Below are positions 11,801-22,571 of a DNA stretch of 64,000 nucleotides, piece after piece. The DNA is taken from NCBI GenBank assembly GCA_002989075.1, contig PSQN01000005.1, forward strand, positions 1,687,241 through 1,751,240, given 5' to 3'. Every line of letters starts with the position of its first letter. Within the stretch, counting starts at the first letter, position 1. Below the pieces are notes generated by a model. It had not been told where the DNA came from, ran no database searches, and saw only the letters and a program-made list of their open reading frames with translations. The DNA is from Arthonia radiata (taxonomy: Eukaryota; Ascomycota; Arthoniomycetes; Arthoniales; Arthoniaceae). A program made the position numbers and the translations under genes.

Positions 11801-13764
11801 ACGTAAGGGTATGTTGACGCTCTTCGCACTCGTCCAGAGCATCAAGCACAAGCCAGACCGTCTTGTCGTATGTCTCGAAGCCTTGGTTAATAATTTTGAT
11901 GAGGCCATTATTGGTGGGCTGCCCTGGTCGATTACGCTCGTAAATTTTGCAGAGCTCGCCCCACATTGTCTCAATCTTTGTACAAAGTTGTAGTGCTATA
12001 GATCGTAGCATGCTCGAATATAGAGTCTTTGTCCGCGTCTGGAAGTCAAACCAGAAGAACAGGACTATGCCGTCACCCTGATCGGCCAATTGCTTGAGAT
12101 GCTCAATGATGGACGCGCTGAGAACGCTTTTGCCGCAGCCTGCTTTTCCACGAAGCCAGAGGAAAGAGCTTAAGGTGGTCTGCCATTCTTGGAACTGAGA
12201 GCCGCTCAGAAATCTTTGACCAGTGCCCGCCTGGCGTTTCTCCAGAGCCGCGTTAAGATTGGCGGATGGATCAGGCGCCGACAACCATTCCACAATCGCT
12301 CTTTCTTGCGCGCTGGTGTTGAGACGTTGTGTCATAGTCTTGATGGCTGCGACATCTTGTTGTGGCCGGTGAGTACAGTGTCGCTAGGCATGACTGCTAA
12401 TGCAACTGACCTTTCCGGAGAGCTTTCTCCATTGACTGAACCTCAGTCGGCTTGACCTTCAACAGGAGCTCTTTTGCCCACGCTGCTGCCACGAGCGCCG
12501 CATGGTTTTGCCACTCTTTGTTTTTGTGTGAGTCGCAATAGTCGCAGATCCCACGAACCACAATACAACGGAAGTCATCATGACCCCAGACGCTTCCATC
12601 TCGAAACATAGTGCCTGATGTTTGAGTCGCAATTGCTCTCTGACCCGTGCGTCCTTGATGACGCTGTCTCCGGATGCGATGATCCCAAAATGTACAAATG
12701 GCTCGTGAGTCTCGCGTTCTGGGCGGTGACAGGTCTGATTGTCGTCACATTCATCACAATCGTCTGGTGTGAACGGAAGTGTCAGCGGAATGCCAGCACG
12801 GACGCCCAGGGAAAATTCTTTCTGTTCGAACGTCGCAGCGATGACTGCGGTTTGGGATAAATACCGTGGAAGAACGCGGGCATAGGTACATACCTGTGTC
12901 ATCACCTGGGATGTGCAAATACGTGCTCTTGTACAGCCTATCTGGTGACTCAGGTCGACGGTAGGCATTGTGCTTGACGTGTGATAGGAGTTCCGGTACC
13001 CTGGACTCCCCGAGATCGTAGTCAGACCTAAGGCTCGTCACTGCAGTGAGAAGCCTTGTCGGAGGTTGATTCAAAGAGCCAACGCTTTTGAACCCCGCTG
13101 AAGTCTCCTTACCAAGATCGTATTGAATCACGCCTCCTAAACAGTGTCAAAAGCTGCAAAGACAAAGCTTGCTTTGGTCACTGTACCTGTAGTACCGTCT
13201 GGACTACAGCATTAAAGTTAGCACGTCGTGATGCTTAATACAAACAGGCAGGCTCAACTTGAAGATTCAAGAGTCATCTACGAGCCTCGATTCTTGACCG
13301 TACAGACCCCGGCGTATCATCAAGTAAGTTTTAGTCGATGGTAGTGACGTACCTGCTCACAACAACATCTCCAAGACGTATGTCATGTGCTCTGGAAGGC
13401 ACGCCCCCGCCGACGCCTACGAGCAGGCCAAAGCGAATATTGGGAAAACTTGCAAGCATGTTGGTTACCACCGTCGCTGCAGATACCTTTCCGTACACTC
13501 CCGTTGGAAGACAAGCGATGACGACTATACCCAGACCTGTCAGCAACAGACTCAACGCCAAAGTATGAGGATTGCATTACACAGACCATGGTGCTCCCCA
13601 ACTCTCCCAAAATGATAGCTGTTGGTATCTGAGGAGCAAGCGGGGCCCGGGCTATTGTCATCTTCGCGCTCATCCAGCATCAAACGGCAGGCAGTCAGCT
13701 CATGAGCCAACGCGCAGACCCATCCGATTGTGTAGTCATCGCGTGTTAGCTGCTCGCCAGCCAT
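8806..13764 (-). pseudogene. NLR-type gene: nucleoside phosphorylase (PNP) - NACHT - ankyrin repeats, degenerate
   Basis: Eight exons are inferred on the minus strand: 13587-13764, 13353-13524, 13187-13203, 12894-13136, 12411-12763, 11539-12355, 10490-11477 and 8806-10310. The N-terminus ([60 protein letters not shown]) is a PNP/UDP-phosphorylase-like domain, the usual effector or sensor domain of many fungal NLRs. NACHT follows with Walker A GKAGCGKS and a Walker B-like VWLVLDALDECEE, then the winged-helix region (RPLTLAEAVDAL, AHYSVKEYLLS), and about nine ankyrin repeats (for example GCTALHVASFYGHTGIIRLLL). Such proteins mediate non-self recognition and cell death in fungi. The copy looks broken. 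One base seems missing near 12,580 (PNP end, before DDF), another near 11,253 (before MRMPRPNDI), and an in-frame stop lies at 10,974-10,976 just before PWAQHAGELL. All splice sites remain plausible, so decay is recent, or these are assembly errors. Confidence 0.82.
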
Positions 13765-14912
13765 TGCGCCCCTTTATTGGAATAGGAGCATGACAGGTGG
13801 TGAGTGTAAGACGCTGCGCCCCGAGTAGGGTGAAAACACGAGTTACCCAGGTAGACTTGATAGATGAACATCGGTCAAGAGCTTTTGGAAAGGGATGAGA
13901 AGTGAGTTGGAGGAACAAGTTGCCTGGCGGCTCGAGGTTGAGTGGCTGTGCTGCCTGCATAGTGACCAACAGCCAATCCGGTGAGAGCTCCATGAAGTAC
14001 CTTCGTACCCTTAATTCCACCGATAAGCCAAGTCAATCATTGTACATGCGAAGGTGACAAAAGACTACAGGTCTAGCTAAACTGCCGCTAGTACACTACC
14101 TGTAGCTTGACTGCACTGTATAGGAGTGTAAGAAGTCAACAAAGTTCAAACGTTCGCTGCGTGCCTCTGTGTGACCTCAACTTGGAGATCCGAACGCATC
14201 GACAGATGCTCTATCCCCGTCGACTGTGACTTCTGGTCGTAAATTATGAGATGCAAAAACACTGACACTGAGCTGAAAGCAAGAGTCAAAGCCGCACTGA
14301 ACTCGAGGCGGCGTAAGCCTCCGTCATGGCATACAACGAAGGGAAGCGTTCTGCAGTTGGATGGTCGTGCACTTTCCGGACCGCAGACTGAGTCCTTGAA
14401 TGATGCACATTTGCCAAAAAACACGCGACGCGGCACATGATCAGCTCCAACGAAAACGGGCACCGGCAAGAAGCTTCCTAATAGTAATGAAGAGAGCCCA
14501 GTGAAGAGCTTTGGTGACAGTAACAAAGGGGGCTAGTATACCCTAACCCTAAGCCATGCCATTGGATTTTTCCAGGACTAGTGCGGATCAAGCGGATCTA
14601 TCACCATCTGCAGTGCCGACTCAACGTTACCAACCATCACCTTCCACCGCTTGAGAGCCTTTTACCTGTCCGCTTGGTGCTCGCCACCAGTCCACTCGTT
14701 TCCTCACGCGACTCCATAGCTCTGCAATCGAGCCCTCCGCGACCTTCGACTTCCAACTACCATAATCGCACAATCATCTCGACGCGCTTACTCTGCCCAC
14801 CCTTCCAAATGAAGACGAGCAACGCGCTCTTATAGTCGCACAGCAAGGCGGCCACGCGCGGCCTGCCTCAATCGAAAGCCCAGCTGTCTGATCGAGCGAC
14901 GAGACGAGACGA
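13765..14912. other. Intergenic region between divergent NLR-like and type II protein genes
   Basis: About 1.15 kb. It must hold the promoter of the NLR-like gene on its left side and the leader of the gene at 14913 on its right. Several short open frames are present but lack consistent composition or splice logic. Two telomere-like CCCTAA units near 14,540 are isolated. No gene is supported. Confidence 0.5.
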
Positions 14913-16916
14913 ATGATGATCTACCTTCCCCCATTACGGCGGCTTCTCCTACCGTCCTTACTTTTTCTTGCGTGCATACTTTATTTCAAATCCACGAGCA
15001 AACTCCCCACGGCGCGGCAACAATTAGCAAATTTGATTACGCGACAACCAGAGCTATCACCGGAAGGCGAACGAATACCTGCAGAAGAGGCTGGCAACGG
15101 CCACCAAGTGGTGTTGAAAGATGTCTCGAAGAACTACAAATCGCCGATGCGGAATTTATACTACCCGTACTTCCAAGACATAATACTCGATAACACTGGC
15201 GGTCTGAAAGAGATCAAGCATGTCAAGCCGTCAGATCACTCCGCCATGCAGCAACTCTTCCAATGTCCTTTCAAGCCGAACCCAGTCACCGACCATATCA
15301 GGTTGCCGCATATGCTCTATAACATCTCTTTGGTATCTAAGAACGAGACGGAGAACGAGCGCAAAGGGGCGCTGAATCCCGCGATCATATCTCTGCCACA
15401 TTGGTCAGACAACCAATACCTGCTCGTCCATCGAGTCGCAACGGATGGCAGCCACCAGGAAAACTTGCTTTGCGAAGCCAACATATGCTACACAAATGAG
15501 AAAGAAGCGCGACCGGGCGAAAAGCCCTGCAACCAAACGGATCTGGACATCTTCGGCGGAAAAGCAGGTTTCAGATGCGCCACGCCGCCGATAACGCTGA
15601 ACGTCCCGCCGACACCAGCGGAAAACTGCGGCAAAGGCACCGGGGTTCTTATGGACATCCCCGGCTTCCACGATCCACGTATATTCTGGAGTGGCAAGGG
15701 TGAGCCGCTTATGATGGCCAACTCGCAGTCGCGCTATGCTTGCTTTGGCCTTTGGATGATCGATCTGCGCAAGCTGTATCTTTCGCTGGATGCGCTACTT
15801 GCGTCGAACCCCTACAAGCCCTCCCTTGGCCCGCTCATGTCGTACCCCTCGTTGACGGAAATCACTCGCAATCCCCGCAACACGCGCTCTCAGATCGAGA
15901 AGAACTGGATGATCTTCGGCTCTGACAAGGGCGACCACTACGTTCACTACGACCTCTCACCGACCAAGCGCTCCTTTTCAAAGCTCCTCGGCGGTGGCAT
16001 TACCACCGTCAACCTCACGGACCCTTACGAGATTCCATGTCTTGAAGCCGACAACAAAGCGTCACCTGATGGCACGGATGGCACTTGGCATCAGGGCACC
16101 AACTCCCTCATGGTCATCCTCTGTGAGCGGTCAGATCCAACGTGCAAGCCCACATATCAGAATAAGGCCTTCTTCTCAATCATCCATCACAAGCACAAAA
16201 ACATGTTTTCACTTCCGTTGCGATACGAGCGATACGTCATCGCGTGGTCCGCAGAGCCGCCGTTTAGTATGCTCGGCATCTCGGAGCATCCCATTCTCAT
16301 GGCCAACGAGACAGCGAATGGCTTTACTGCGAAGGAGAATTGGAAAGGCGACCCTGAACATGAGCGCCTGCTGGCTGCTGCGAAGGATGGCAAAAGCAAT
16401 TGGGCGTACTTCACGTACACAGTATCTATTGCGTGGGCTTGGGGCCGCGAGATGGACGAGACGGCGGATAAGAGCATCGGGTATCTCGATGATGAGGTCA
16501 TCATGGGGATCGGCGTAGACGACAAGGATATGGTGTATACTCGAATCATGGCGCGAGATCTATTGCAGTGTATGCGCAGTTGTCCTGGGCGAGCGACCAT
16601 ACCGCTGAGCAATGAAGGTGAGTATGCAGCGGGGTCGATGGAGGTGCCCGGATTCAAGATGAAGGAGATCGAGGAGGAGAAGGCGAGGAAGAAGAAGGAG
16701 AAAGAGGAGAAGGGTGAAGGAGCTGGGGATGAGGGGAAAGCAGGCGAGGAGGCGACAAGCACGATGCCCGTGATGACCATCACGCCGGATGATCAAGCTG
16801 CGATGGCATCAGCGCACGCGGAAGAGCAGGCGCAAGCGAAAGCTGAGGAGGCTGGCACTGATCCTGCGCAATTTGATCAGCTAATCGAAGAGGAAGAGGT
16901 GATGGAGAGTGGGTGA
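14913..16916 (+). CDS. Conserved fungal type II membrane protein, possible beta-propeller glycan-acting enzyme
   Basis: A single-exon protein of 667 residues. Residues ~8-26 (LRRLLLPSLLFLACILYF) form a signal anchor, so the bulk is lumenal or extracellular. The body has regularly spaced blocks: LPHWSDNQYLLVHRV, GFHDPRIFWSGKGEPLMM, EKNWMIFGSD, DPYEIPCLE, GTWHQGTNSLMVILCE, and GYLDDEVIMGIGVDD near the end. The HDPRIFW...PLMM and NWMIF patterns recall five-bladed beta-propeller glycosidase and mannosyltransferase families, but I cannot assign a family. NETEN, NETAN and NLTDP are potential N-glycosylation sites. Paired Cys are frequent, which fits a secretory protein. The last ~110 residues are a charged Glu/Lys/Ala low-complexity tail. 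Function unknown; Golgi localisation is inference. Confidence 0.8.
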   Translation: MMIYLPPLRRLLLPSLLFLACILYFKSTSKLPTARQQLANLITRQPELSPEGERIPAEEAGNGHQVVLKDVSKNYKSPMRNLYYPYFQDIILDNTGGLKEIKHVKPSDHSAMQQLFQCPFKPNPVTDHIRLPHMLYNISLVSKNETENERKGALNPAIISLPHWSDNQYLLVHRVATDGSHQENLLCEANICYTNEKEARPGEKPCNQTDLDIFGGKAGFRCATPPITLNVPPTPAENCGKGTGVLMDIPGFHDPRIFWSGKGEPLMMANSQSRYACFGLWMIDLRKLYLSLDALLASNPYKPSLGPLMSYPSLTEITRNPRNTRSQIEKNWMIFGSDKGDHYVHYDLSPTKRSFSKLLGGGITTVNLTDPYEIPCLEADNKASPDGTDGTWHQGTNSLMVILCERSDPTCKPTYQNKAFFSIIHHKHKNMFSLPLRYERYVIAWSAEPPFSMLGISEHPILMANETANGFTAKENWKGDPEHERLLAAAKDGKSNWAYFTYTVSIAWAWGREMDETADKSIGYLDDEVIMGIGVDDKDMVYTRIMARDLLQCMRSCPGRATIPLSNEGEYAAGSMEVPGFKMKEIEEEKARKKKEKEEKGEGAGDEGKAGEEATSTMPVMTITPDDQAAMASAHAEEQAQAKAEEAGTDPAQFDQLIEEEEVMESG

Positions 16917-17905
16917 TTGCAAGTCCGGCGTCAGGCTTTTCTTAGGATATGATGAGACGAGTATAGATCGACGGCATTGGTATGGCGTTCATGGCGTACA
17001 TTCAAGCATAGCCAGTCGGGTTGCTAGCGTTTAGGAGCGTATGTACATTGTACAAATACAGTCTGCAGTATCGGAAAGCTTTAACGTTATTGACCCGTGG
17101 CTTGGACCTTTTTTTCATACGTTGGATAGAGATCAGACAGCATGTGAGCGCGACGGAGCTCGCGGCGCACAGACGCACACACACACACATATATCAAAAT
17201 CAGAATGCAGTTCACTCTCTATGTCACTCTTTCACCTTCTCTCATCTCATCTCCAACACTTTTCATTATGGGTCTTCGGACCGTCCCGCCACCAGTCCGC
17301 TAGCGCCGCCCCCAATCTTTTTCACCACCACGTGTTGCCGTCTCGCTGTCTCCCATTAATGTATCTCACCCGTCGTCCCTTCCGTATCTGACATGAGGTA
17401 ATAATACGACGACTTTGTGATTGGTAAGCGCGAGTCTCTTCGGGTCTTTTACCACTTCACCTTCTCGTCTTCCGCCTCCCTTGTTCAAAAGCAACTATTC
17501 CTTCGTCGCTCTTTGATGCTCTGACCTGCGATTCTGATATTTTTAAACTTGACCACCCGGACAAGCGTAGAGACAGAAGTGAGGAAATCCTTGCATGTGC
17601 CAAGCACTCTGCTTCTGCTTCGGCCTCATTATTTGCTGTCGCGTCACTCGCCGCATCGAGCGACGGCAGAGGCGATTTTGAAGCAGGCGTCACCGCTACC
17701 TCCTCAGTCTATTAGTGACGTGGTACGACCACCGCATCGGACTGATCACCATCGACGCGGAGCCACATACGCTTAGCCACAGACGCTTCCATCGCGGTCA
17801 TCGCCTCATCCAACGACGTACTCAGCACACCACCAGACGCCGCGCACGCACACACGCACACCAGCTCATCTCATTCCAACCACCCACGCAAACTCCACCA
17901 CAATC
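16917..17905. other. Intergenic region with C/T-rich leader and short (AC)n tract
   Basis: About 1 kb between two + strand genes. It contains an (AC)n tract of about 7 units near 17,175-17,189 and long C/T-rich stretches from 17,200 on that probably belong to the promoter and leader of the Mpv17-family gene. No gene is seen. Confidence 0.45.
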
Positions 17906-18689
17906 ATGGCTCCCGGGTCCAAAACCACCCACACCCACCACCAGCCTCGCACAACGCCCACCCAAAAACTCCTAACCCAAACCCTCCAATCCGTCGCCCT
18001 CTCCCTCCTCTCCAGCACACTCGCCCAACTAATCACCCTAACCCGCTCGGGCACATCCCTCAACCTCCCGCGTTTATTCCAACTCGCCCTCTTCACCCTC
18101 CTCAACACGCCCCCCAACATCCTCTGGCAGTCCTTCCTCGAAGACACCTTTCCCGCCTACACCACCAAACCGAAAATCGTGCGCTACAAGCGCAGCGCCC
18201 GAGCGAGTGACTTCGAGGACATGGCGAGCCCGAGTCCGCTGGAGACTGAGCAGGGCGAGGAAGAGCGGAAGGCGGCGCAGGTGGAGTTGAAGCGGTGGGA
18301 GAGTGGCAAGGGGGAGTGGACGGAGGTGGTGGAGCATGAGCGGCGGTTGGACTGGGGGAATACGATGGCGAAGTTTGGGTTGGATCAGAGCGTGGGGGCG
18401 TTGGTGAATACGGTCGTTTTTGTGGGGGGGATGGCGGGACTTAGAGGTGAGGGGACGGCTGGTGCGCTGGTTCATATTAGGGCGGTGAGTCGATCATGCT
18501 TCGTAGGGTGAGGAGAAAGCTGATGTGATCGTCTAGGATACACTGCCGCTTATGCTCGCGGGCTATAAGCTCTGGCCGGCGGTGTCGCTGTTGAGCTTTA
18601 CGGTCGTGCCAAGTGATCAGAGGGTGTTGTTTGGGAGTTTGGTGGGCGTGGGGTGGGGTGTGTTTTTGAGTTTGTTTGCGGGGCATTGA
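17906..18689 (+). CDS. Mpv17/PMP22 family integral membrane protein
   Basis: Two exons are inferred, 17906-18484 and 18537-18689, separated by a 52-nt GTGAGT...CTAG intron. The product is 243 residues. Its C-terminal half carries the family pattern: DWGNTMAKFGLDQSVGALVNT, then after the intron YKLWPAVSLLSFTVVPSDQRVLFGSLVGVGWGVFLS (written here from two adjoining helices). WP...SFT.VP..QR and the final W...LS are hallmarks of the Mpv17/PMP22/Sym1 family of small four-helix proteins of the mitochondrial inner membrane or peroxisome. An acidic and charged insert (residues ~95-145) is longer than in yeast Sym1. Organelle and transported solute cannot be told from sequence. Reading through the intron would give a shorter, truncated C-terminus. 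Confidence 0.85.
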
Positions 18690-19502
18690 GATTGCTTGGG
18701 GATGATGACGGAGGGATGGATGGGTGAAGTTTGGCGGAACGGTGTGATGAGATTGAACGGAGAGACGTTTAGACTGTACAGACTGTACATTACCCCTAGA
18801 ACACCTAAGCCTTGTGGAGTATCCCGAAGCGAATGTCGACGCTGAACCCCATATCATAGCAATCTTCCACTTCATCATATGAGGATCCTCCACACATAGA
18901 TCTCCTTGGATTGCGTATGTAAATTCTGACATAGCCTTCAAATATCTGTGCATCTTAGTATGTACAACCACCTGCTAGGTAGAATTCCCAGCCGCTGATA
19001 AGTCATCAGTCCCCCTTTAAACGTTGCGTATTATTCAATATCACTCATATCGTGAACCCCGTCGGTCATCATCACCACGGCGACGACCACAAACCGCCGC
19101 TCGACGCGATTTCATTCTACCATGGCTCTGCTTGGAATCAACGTGCTCAGCACTGCGGCAGTCCAGCCCCAGCTTGACCTCGCGGCATCCGAACTAGAGC
19201 TCAGACCTGACGATGCTCTGCCGATTCTGCAGGCGTTCTGCGGTATCACCAATGACAGACGACATGCGATCCTGCGTTGCGAAACTGACGTAGCTATATG
19301 AGTGGACCCGCTGCACTGGAAAGTATCGTGCGCGTGCAAGGCCGCACGAGCTCAGACGATCCGCGCAGGGACGCTCTTACGTCTTGGCCGTGATAGCTGC
19401 GAGGCTGGGAGGCAAATGCCTTGGCTACGGCCATGCGGCATCGTGTAGAGAAGGTATTGACGTCCGTCGCCGGCAAGTGAGTCCGATGCTCAAAAGCCAC
19501 AC
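18690..19502. other. Intergenic region
   Basis: This lies between the Mpv17-family gene and the convergent CREG-like gene. The only candidate is a 59-codon ORF at 19122-19301. No other coding signal, RNA gene or repeat is recognised. Confidence 0.4.
19122..19301 (+). CDS. Possible small protein, 59 residues
   Basis: The ATG sits in a good context (CTACCATGG). It opens a 59-codon frame that begins MALLGINVLSTAAVQPQL and ends LRCETDVAI. It is short and unspliced as drawn, with no recognisable domain. It could be the first exon of a larger gene (a GTAGCT donor-like site follows ETD), or chance. Listed as a weak candidate only. Confidence 0.22.
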   Translation: MALLGINVLSTAAVQPQLDLAASELELRPDDALPILQAFCGITNDRRHAILRCETDVAI

Positions 19503-20381
19503 TCAACGCAGATCTTGCGGCATCATACGCGCGCCAGCTCTCTCTCTTTTAGGAGCAACCTCGAAGACGTGTCCATCGCTGCTCCGAAGGAGCTTCTCGA
19601 ATGCTTCTCTCGCGGCATCCCTGGCGGTCTCGGTGATCCGTTGGGGTAACGCATCTTTTCCCGCGCGCCTCCAGTCGTCGCCGCTGATCCAACCGATGTA
19701 CGCACGATCGCCGAAGCCGCCGATCCAGTAGACTTCCGTGACGACGACGCGCGCCCAGTAGCTCTTGTGTATCCTGTTGCCCGGCAGCCACGCCACCGCG
19801 TCGGGGTGTTTCTGCAAGAAGCATTGCTCCACTTGGCCCTCTTCTACTTCTTCTTGGCTCAGCGCCTCCACGTAGCCAAACAACGTATATCGCGGATGCG
19901 CGGCTTGGCTCATCCAGTCTTTGCCTTCGCTGTCGTGCGATGTTATTACGAGACTGACGTTTGAGCCTGCGACCCAGTTTTTGGCGGATGTGCTTATGGA
20001 TATGGCGAGCAGCGTTGAGTCGCCGGTGCCATCGCAGTCGGCGATGTATTCGGGCAGGCCGACGGGGAGACCGGAGACTGATGCGGGGCGCCGTTCGTAG
20101 GCGTGTAGGTCTTGTTGCTCCTGTGAATGCGGTATTCGGTCTGAGGTGGGGGATGAGGGGAAGATGGTGCTGAGCACGCCGTAGCGCTCTGAAGAGAGGA
20201 TGCGGCGCGCTTCTATTGCGGATTCGTAGGCCGTCGGTATGCGGTAGGCGAGCGAGGATGGGGGTATGTCGTAATTGGCGTGGTGGGGTCCATTGGGTAA
20301 TTGAGGATGGACAAAGCTTGGTGGAATGGAAAGGGCGCGTGTGAGTGATGTCAAGACGAGGAGCAGGCCGGTAGTGTACAT
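19503..20381 (-). CDS. Secreted CREG-like protein (PNPOx-type beta-barrel)
   Basis: A single-exon protein of 292 residues when started at the ATG at 20381. This start gives a clean signal peptide (MYTTGLLLVLTSLTRALS). The frame continues upstream to 20582, but the extra residues would bury the signal sequence. The core matches the CREG/pyridoxamine-oxidase-like barrel: AIEARRILSSERYGVLST, GLPVGLPEYIADCDGTGD, STLLAISISTSAKNW, RYTLFGYVEAL, CFLQKHPDAVAWLPGN, then WARVVVTEVYWIGGFGDRAYIGWI. Fungal members are secreted or vacuolar, and human CREG1 is a lysosomal glycoprotein. Flavin-binding ability cannot be judged by eye. NVS is a possible glycosylation site. Confident in the family; role unknown. 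Confidence 0.85.
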   Translation of the reverse strand: MYTTGLLLVLTSLTRALSIPPSFVHPQLPNGPHHANYDIPPSSLAYRIPTAYESAIEARRILSSERYGVLSTIFPSSPTSDRIPHSQEQQDLHAYERRPASVSGLPVGLPEYIADCDGTGDSTLLAISISTSAKNWVAGSNVSLVITSHDSEGKDWMSQAAHPRYTLFGYVEALSQEEVEEGQVEQCFLQKHPDAVAWLPGNRIHKSYWARVVVTEVYWIGGFGDRAYIGWISGDDWRRAGKDALPQRITETARDAAREAFEKLLRSSDGHVFEVAPKRERAGARMMPQDLR

Positions 20382-20707
20382 AGCACTGGCGTCGCTGAGG
20401 GGGACGCTTGCAATCCAATGGCTGGACTTGACCGGAAAGCTGAGCGATGGTCTTCTCAGAGGTCGGGAATCACGAAAAGAAACTCTCCCGGTGATATGAT
20501 TGAAGGTGCTTGCGTGACGGAGACCCAGCCAGGAGACGCGTGTCGCTGAGGGGGAGCGAGGAGGGGAAAACGACGTGGTCAAGGCGAGATGGATTTCTAA
20601 TGATGTCTTGTTACATTGAGCTATTCTGAGACAGGCTAGCGGTTGCCGGGGCAGTATGACCTAAAGAGGTCTAGCGAAAAGGGGTGTCTAAGACATTCAT
20701 CACCTTC

Positions 20708-20817
20708 ACGAGGCACAGCAATGCACGCCACATTTCGCCGCCTCAAGGCGTACAAAATAAGATGATGGCGAAGACAAGTGTTCAGGACCTTAGCTATCCG
20801 CCTCTGATTCTGCTATG
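20708..20817 (+). repeat. Dispersed direct repeat, copy 1
   Basis: About 110 bp beginning ACGAGGCACAGCA shares clear, gapped similarity with 26007-26115 (same strand). Both copies contain GCACGCCACATT-like, ACAAGTGTT-like and CTATC.GCCTCTGAT blocks in the same order. Neither copy has recognisable transposon ends. Confidence 0.7.
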
Positions 20818-21126
20818 GCCTGTGGATTTGGGACTGTTTCCACATCCTTGGCAACTCGCCGACCTTTGTCGACCTCATTGATGCGCTTGACCCCATTGAC
20901 ATACAGTGCCTTGCTTTGTAGCAATAGTGTCCGTTCGAAACCCGGATCAAAGCAATCGCATAAGCATGAAAGCGGTCAGCTTTCGAGCGAGATGCGATTT
21001 TCAACATGCGCGCAGCTACCAAGACAACAACCACCATGGTTCTTCTCAAACACCGTGACCTACCTCAGGAATCATCCTCAAGAGTGCATACCACCGATCG
21101 CTGGCCCGTACAAAATAGGGAATACG

Positions 21127-22020
21127 ATGGTTGCCTACTCAAACGATGCTCTGCCTCCTCCCCAGGAAACTTGGCTGTATCCAAGCGAGCAATACGAGCG
21201 GGACCTGGAAGACCTCGAACCTATCGATCTATTCTTCAAATACTCAAAAGTGACTGCAGCCGATGTGTCAGGCAAAAGCAACGTAAAGCTGAAGATCACA
21301 GGGGTGGTCAGACGCGGCGAGTCGCAACTTGCACAGCTAGTGAACGTGCAGGTGGTAGGATGCGATCCCTCACTCCGGCGAGCACAATCTCTGCGAGTAG
21401 GCCAGAAGCTGGTTGCAAAGCTTTACGACCCTTTCTACGACAATTGGTATGCGCGGCACGATCCATTCTCAACGGCCGACTCTCAGTACGCCCACGAGGT
21501 GAACGCGTACAGCCATCTGCGTGACTTGTACGGTACACACATACCTCGATTTCATGGCTCATACAATGCTGCAGTCTCCGTACCAGATACCGGCAAAACT
21601 CGCTTCGTTCGCATGATTTTGATGGAGCCGATCTTTGGCTCGTCCTTGTCAACTCTTGACGAAGGCAATTATACTCAAACACAGCGACAAGAAATAATAA
21701 AACAGGTCATTGAGGCAAACACCGAACTTTTCCTGAGAGATCTCGCTCACAGGGATATCCATCCCCGGAATGTTATGCTTCGTCAGGCTTCGAAGGTCGA
21801 CATCCGTCTTGTTGACTTTGGACAAGCCAAATACGGGTGGCCATCTAATAACGGCCGTACACAAAGGCTGCGACAAGCGCGCAATAAGGAGATTCGTCGA
21901 TACTGGACCATGGAAGGTGATCAGCGCAACTGGAACCACGGGGTTCTGATTGACTTCAATCACTGGATCGACTGGAATTGGATGCAATGGTTGACCGAAG
22001 AGTTCCCGTATTCGGAGTAG
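21127..22020 (+). CDS. Protein kinase-like (fungal kinase-fold) protein
   Basis: A single-exon protein of 297 residues from the ATG at 21127. The frame stays open back to 20815, but that part lies partly in the dispersed repeat and is compositionally unlike protein. The catalytic loop LAHRDIHPRNVML and the metal-binding motif RLVDFGQAKYG are spaced ~17 residues apart, as in eukaryotic-type kinase folds. Upstream, QKLVAKLYDPFYDNW supplies a VAIK-like lysine and MEPIFGSSL a hinge. The order Lys - HRD - DFG fits a compact fungal kinase family often annotated as APH/choline-kinase-like or as hypothetical protein kinase. HRD and DFG are both intact, so activity is possible. It lies 551 nt upstream of a PD-(D/E)xK-like gene on the same strand. 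Confidence 0.72.
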   Translation: MVAYSNDALPPPQETWLYPSEQYERDLEDLEPIDLFFKYSKVTAADVSGKSNVKLKITGVVRRGESQLAQLVNVQVVGCDPSLRRAQSLRVGQKLVAKLYDPFYDNWYARHDPFSTADSQYAHEVNAYSHLRDLYGTHIPRFHGSYNAAVSVPDTGKTRFVRMILMEPIFGSSLSTLDEGNYTQTQRQEIIKQVIEANTELFLRDLAHRDIHPRNVMLRQASKVDIRLVDFGQAKYGWPSNNGRTQRLRQARNKEIRRYWTMEGDQRNWNHGVLIDFNHWIDWNWMQWLTEEFPYSE

Positions 22021-22571
22021 AACAAAAAGAGTCGCTAAAATAGGCTTTTCGCCAAGCAGAGACTTTGTGGATCAAGAAACACTGCAAATGATGCTGTCAA
22101 GTACACAGCACGGAGATAATCGAGTCTCGCTATAAGAAAAAGAATTGAAGGCCTAAATTTCTCCTGCAGCAAAACTTTGCGAAGCGCTGCAAGGATAGCG
22201 TCTTGCCATACTCGTGCGATTTCCTCGCAGCAAGCGCAGGAGTCCCCCATCAATCTGTAAGTCGCCCCACTCATTCAAACGGGCGCTTACGCATGCATGG
22301 TATTGTATGCAGCCTTACTGCGCCGCTGTTGCCTGTGCCTAGTTGTAGGCATATGCAAGCATGCGGCAAAGCAAGGGATACGTGTCAATCCTATATTGGC
22401 CATCTTCTTCAAACACGTCTCAACGCGAGTGAACAAATTGTCTACGCTACGTGTTCACCAAGCCGATGAAGATCTACCCGGTGCATATATAATGCACTTT
22501 ACCCACGCGCTGTCCAGATTTCATTAAGGTATCGTTTCATCTTGTTGGCTTCGATCTATACCGTCTGAAAG
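22021..22571. other. Intergenic region between kinase-like and nuclease-like genes
   Basis: About 0.55 kb with no convincing coding frame. It presumably holds the promoter of the gene at 22572; a TATATAATG-like stretch lies near 22,488. Confidence 0.4.

Noticed and set aside
14534-14556. Telomere-like CCCTAACCCTAA
   Set aside because: Only two units amid ordinary sequence; not a telomeric or interstitial array.
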